Positions 61,018 through 64,000 of a DNA stretch of 64,000 bases are shown in pieces. The notes under the pieces were generated by a model that was not told the DNA's origin, did not search any database, and was given only the letters and a program-made list of their open reading frames with translations. A program made the position numbers and the translations under genes. Source of the stretch: Rotaria macrura (lineage: Eukaryota; Rotifera; Eurotatoria; Philodinida; Philodinidae); assembly GCA_900239685.1 (NCBI GenBank), contig OENT01000199.1, forward strand, positions 100,382-164,381. The letters run 5' to 3'. Every line of letters begins with the position of its first letter. Within the stretch, counting starts at the first letter, position 1.

Positions 61018-62697
61018 TTAAAAACAAGTTGTCATTTGTTCAGAATTTATACACGAAAGAGCACGTTGAACATTTCGTTCGATTTCAATAACTTGACTAT
61101 TTGTCGATGGGAATGTTGCTTTTAATATTACGGCTGCTTGTTGATAATATTCTAAAGCTTGCTCAAATAATTGTTTTTCTTCATAAACTAATCCAATATT
61201 TTCTAATGTTGATCCTAATGATGAATGTTGAGATGGAAGAGATTTTTTTTTAATTTCAAGTGCATGCATATAATTTTCCAATGCTAAATCATACTGTTCA
61301 AGAGAAAGATGAACGTTTCCAATATTATTGTACGATGCACCAAGATCTGGATGATTATTGGGTAAGTATTGTTGACGAATTTGTAAAGCTTTTTGATGAC
61401 ATGCCAAGGCTTTGGAAAAATTTTTCTCCTTTTCATAGAGACAACCCATGTTGTTTAAACAATCAGCTATTTGATAACAGTTTTCACCGAAAGAATTTTT
61501 CCAAATAGCCGATGCTTTATCGTAAAAGTCTAAAGCCTTTCTAATATTTTCTAGTTTTTGATAAATACAACCAATACAATTGTAGCTATCAGCTAAACGT
61601 GGATCATTGGGTTTTAGTATCTTCAATGATTTTTCGTGCCAACTCAAACTTTGATCATAGTCCTCTTTAGCAAGAGCTAATACACCAAGTGAATGATAAC
61701 ATTTCGATAGGTCATCATGATCATTTGGTAATTCTTTAAGTAATCGATTGAAATATTTTATAGCCAAATCATATTTTCCCATTTGATACAAAATATTTCC
61801 AAATGCAAGAAGACTTGTTTCATCATTAGTGCCACTATATTCAGTTTTAATACTGTCAAATAATCTTTTCAAATTTTCATCACTATGATTCGATAGAATC
61901 ATATTGATAGTCCAAAGTCCATCGTCACTTTGTTTAACATTAACCAAACGAAATATTGAACCAAACATAAACAAAATTTCTTGTTCATTCGAATAGAAAC
62001 TGTTCGAAGTTATATTAGCGAACGGTTTTAAATTATCTAAATGAGGATTAGCATCAATTTCAAATAGAACTTTTTGTAAATCATGTGTAAATGAATATTC
62101 ATTTAAAAATTTAATTGCCTGTTTTCGATTAAGACTTGTTGAGAAAAATGATTTTACTGATATATATTCACCAATCGATCTAACTAATTGATTTAATTCA
62201 TCCATGGACATAAGTTGTCCACGATAGACACGTATGGACGATGAACATTTAAATAATTTTAATTGTTTTTCCATATCACAAATAAAAAATCGAAATCGAA
62301 ATAAGAAATCAATATTTTGTGTACGAAATGCTTTATTTAATAGACGATAAACAAATGAATCACGTGAATACCACCATATGGCTTTGGTTGGTGTATAAGT
62401 TTTGTCGAATTCATTAACTAAACTTAATTCTTTTGGATTCTTTTCATAGTACTTTTTACATGAATTAACAAGTTCATTTTTACTAGCTAAATTAGTTTTC
62501 ATACGTAGAAGACAATCGAACAATAATTGATTATGTAGAAATTCACCATTAAATACATTTGTAGATTTTTCTATATTACTAGTGAAGTTTGTTATATCAA
62601 TTAATAATGGTTCGTCAACTCTATTCTCAATCCGTTTTGATTGATCTTGTTGAATTTTTTTAAATAGACTATCTATATCAGTAATTACACCTTTGAT
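61018..62697 (-). CDS. ADP-ribosyltransferase (ART) domain plus TPR repeat protein, 5' exons missing
   Basis: The last exon (62697-61018, acceptor CCATTTAG) encodes 559 residues in one open frame. The ART domain (about 60-260) shows the R-S-E set of arginine-specific ADP-ribosyltransferases: Arg159 in VYRGQ, the STS motif at 186-188 (SFFSTS) and the ExE motif at 238-240 (NEQEILF). It would transfer ADP-ribose from NAD to protein side chains. It is followed by about five to six kinesin-light-chain-like TPRs (about 300-535), for example NNMGCLYEKEKNFSKALACH, which probably bind partners. The exon begins IKGVITDI, which in related rotifer proteins follows an N-terminal domain. That part and the start codon were not found upstream, where a palindromic element lies. 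The gene may continue outside the window or be truncated. Confidence 0.85.
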   Translation of the reverse strand: MKGVITDIDSLFKKIQQDQSKRIENRVDEPLLIDITNFTSNIEKSTNVFNGEFLHNQLLFDCLLRMKTNLASKNELVNSCKKYYEKNPKELSLVNEFDKTYTPTKAIWWYSRDSFVYRLLNKAFRTQNIDFLFRFRFFICDMEKQLKLFKCSSSIRVYRGQLMSMDELNQLVRSIGEYISVKSFFSTSLNRKQAIKFLNEYSFTHDLQKVLFEIDANPHLDNLKPFANITSNSFYSNEQEILFMFGSIFRLVNVKQSDDGLWTINMILSNHSDENLKRLFDSIKTEYSGTNDETSLLAFGNILYQMGKYDLAIKYFNRLLKELPNDHDDLSKCYHSLGVLALAKEDYDQSLSWHEKSLKILKPNDPRLADSYNCIGCIYQKLENIRKALDFYDKASAIWKNSFGENCYQIADCLNNMGCLYEKEKNFSKALACHQKALQIRQQYLPNNHPDLGASYNNIGNVHLSLEQYDLALENYMHALEIKKKSLPSQHSSLGSTLENIGLVYEEKQLFEQALEYYQQAAVILKATFPSTNSQVIEIERNVQRALSCINSEQMTTCF

Positions 62698-63000
62698 CTA
62701 AATGGCAACACAAGAAAAAGAAATCAGTAGATTTTATGTCATGCTATGATCAACATTCGACAGATCAAAGTTGCAATTCTCTTGATCGTCAGATTATTCT
62801 AAGATTTGATGCAATAGTCAGCTTAAGCTTTTGTTCATAAACAATAAAAACGATAGTATACATATGCACATATGATTAGATGGAAAATTTTAGTCTTCTA
62901 TTGTTCTCATCCACATAGAATTAACAAAGACTTTTATATGATACTAGATAGAAAACCTGTTGGATACGCTAGTTTTCAATTTTCTTAGACCTGAGGTCTT
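62698..63000. other. Upstream of the ART-TPR exon
   Basis: About 300 bases between the acceptor of the ART-TPR exon and the palindromic element. No exon with a matching phase was recognised. Confidence 0.45.
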
Positions 63001-63625
63001 ACGAGGAAACAAATACAACTGATGAATCGCTGTTTGGATTGGACTTCATGCGTAGGGTAGACCCTAGTGAAATATGAAAAACCGGGAAAGGAATAACGCT
63101 CATAGACCTTCTTTCCCGAGTCATAAGCATTTTACTGGAATTTTAAGCCTTTAACTATGGTATGTAGCAAAAAATAGAATGACGGTTTTTCGACCTGAGA
63201 TTTCATCCATCGACAGCTCTATTTATGAGTAGGATATCTTGAAAATTCCAGCTGAAAAGTATGTTTCCTTTCCGAGATATTACACTCATAAACCAAATAA
63301 GATTCTAGCATCCTTTGTAGGATTTCACTGATTCTTGCAAGTTTAAAATCTCGGAAAGGAAACATACTTTTCAACTAAAATTTTCAAGATATCCTACTCA
63401 TAAATAGAGCTGTCGATGGATAAAATCTCAGGTCGAAAAACCGTCATTCTATTTTTTGCTACATACCATAGTTAGAGGCTTAAAATTCCAGTAAAATACT
63501 TATAACTCGGGAAAGAAGGTCTGTGAACGTTTTTCCTTTCCCGGTTTTTCATATTTCACTAGGGTCTACCCTACGCATGAAGTCCAATCCAAAAAGCGAT
63601 TCATCAGTTGGATATGTTCCCTCGT
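63001..63625. mobile_element. 625-bp near-perfect palindromic element
   Basis: Two arms of about 281 bases (63001-63281 and 63345-63625) are nearly perfect inverted copies separated by about 63 bases. The ends read ACGAGG...CCTCGT. Well-matched inner blocks include AACTGATGAATCGCT, GGATTGGACTTCATGCGTAG, GAATGACGGTTTTTCGACCTGAG and ACATACTTTTC. The arms are more similar to each other than those of the other two inverted-repeat elements in this window, so it is probably younger. No transposase ORF is present; an open frame at 63523-63753 overlaps its right arm only by chance. Confidence 0.8.
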
Positions 63626-64000
63626 CAGTGACATCTCTTAACTTTGCGATAATTCGAAACTCGGTATTCGTTTCAGAAGCTCAAATTAATTTTTGCATGA
63701 AGTTAGCTGAGTGTCAAAAGTGTACGAAGAACCGAATTATTCTTTTCACGTAGGTTAGTTTCCATGGTAAATTCTTCTTGTTCTCCATCTTGACACATGA
63801 GTCACAATTCAAGTCTGCAATAATTTGTTCTTGGTACCTGAATATCATTTTCAGCAGAATGAATAGCTTCCCAAGATTGTAAGAGAGCATGCATGAGAAA
63901 GTCGAGCAATCGTCTGATAGGTCATAACATGAATTTTTGTCCCACCCCCTTTCTTTTATTTCATTAGATTCTGCTTGTAAAATTGGGCTGACGAATATTT
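63626..64000. other. Non-coding DNA at the window end
   Basis: No supportable exon on either strand. The missing 5' exons of the ART-TPR gene would be expected here or beyond, but none was recognised. Confidence 0.45.

Noticed and set aside
63523..63753. 76-codon plus-strand frame
   Set aside because: It overlaps the right arm of the 625-bp palindrome and unique flank; no domain.
1..64000. CRISPR arrays, bacterial operons or rRNA genes
   Set aside because: No regularly spaced repeats, no Shine-Dalgarno-led gene strings, and no rRNA-like conserved blocks were seen; spliced genes show the DNA is eukaryotic.

Overview
The window is nuclear DNA of an animal. Genes are split by GT-AG introns, from tens of bases to 3.3 kb, in very AT-rich DNA full of homopolymer and (TA)n tracts. 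Gene content is metazoan: an NK2 homeobox gene, a rhodopsin-type GPCR, BSDC1, an HMGB protein, an insulin-receptor-substrate-like docking protein and legumain. The right end carries an F-box/LRR protein and an ADP-ribosyltransferase-TPR protein. In my experience both families are much expanded in bdelloid rotifers, so a bdelloid is my best guess. This is inference from family content; a monogonont rotifer or another spiralian is not excluded.

Layout. 1-5 kb: intergenic DNA and an NK2.1-type homeobox gene (-). 5-7.5 kb: a small tail-anchored membrane protein (-). 7.5-17 kb: mostly non-coding, with one divergent GPCR (-) and a broken coding remnant near 16.4 kb. 17.4-20.1 kb: a six-exon BSDC1 gene (-). 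20-26.4 kb: transporter-like exons, a 773-bp inverted-repeat element and a chain of unproven exon-like blocks. 26.5-30.6 kb: a two-box HMGB gene (+) whose 3.3-kb intron holds a 688-bp palindromic element. 30.8-38 kb: a six-exon IRS-like gene (+) with an assembly gap in intron 1 and a pogo-like non-autonomous transposon in intron 2. 38.5-55.1 kb is the gene-dense part: a small ubiquitin-like protein, legumain (11 exons), an ARM-repeat/fibronectin-III protein (14 exons) and a tectonin beta-propeller protein (13 exons), all on +. 55.3-57 kb: an unrecognised five-exon gene (-). 59.5-62.7 kb: the F-box/LRR gene and the ART-TPR gene (both -), then a 625-bp palindrome.

The genes do not form an operon or one visible pathway; they look like independent housekeeping, signalling and expanded-family genes. 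For each spliced model I checked that the exons I joined keep phase and stay open, and the exon coordinates in the entries come from that. Positions may be off by a base or two. No defence island, CRISPR array or rRNA/tRNA gene was seen. The least explained structures are three unrelated large inverted-repeat elements of 0.6-0.8 kb, the ARM-FN3 protein, and the tectonin protein with its unfamiliar N-terminus.
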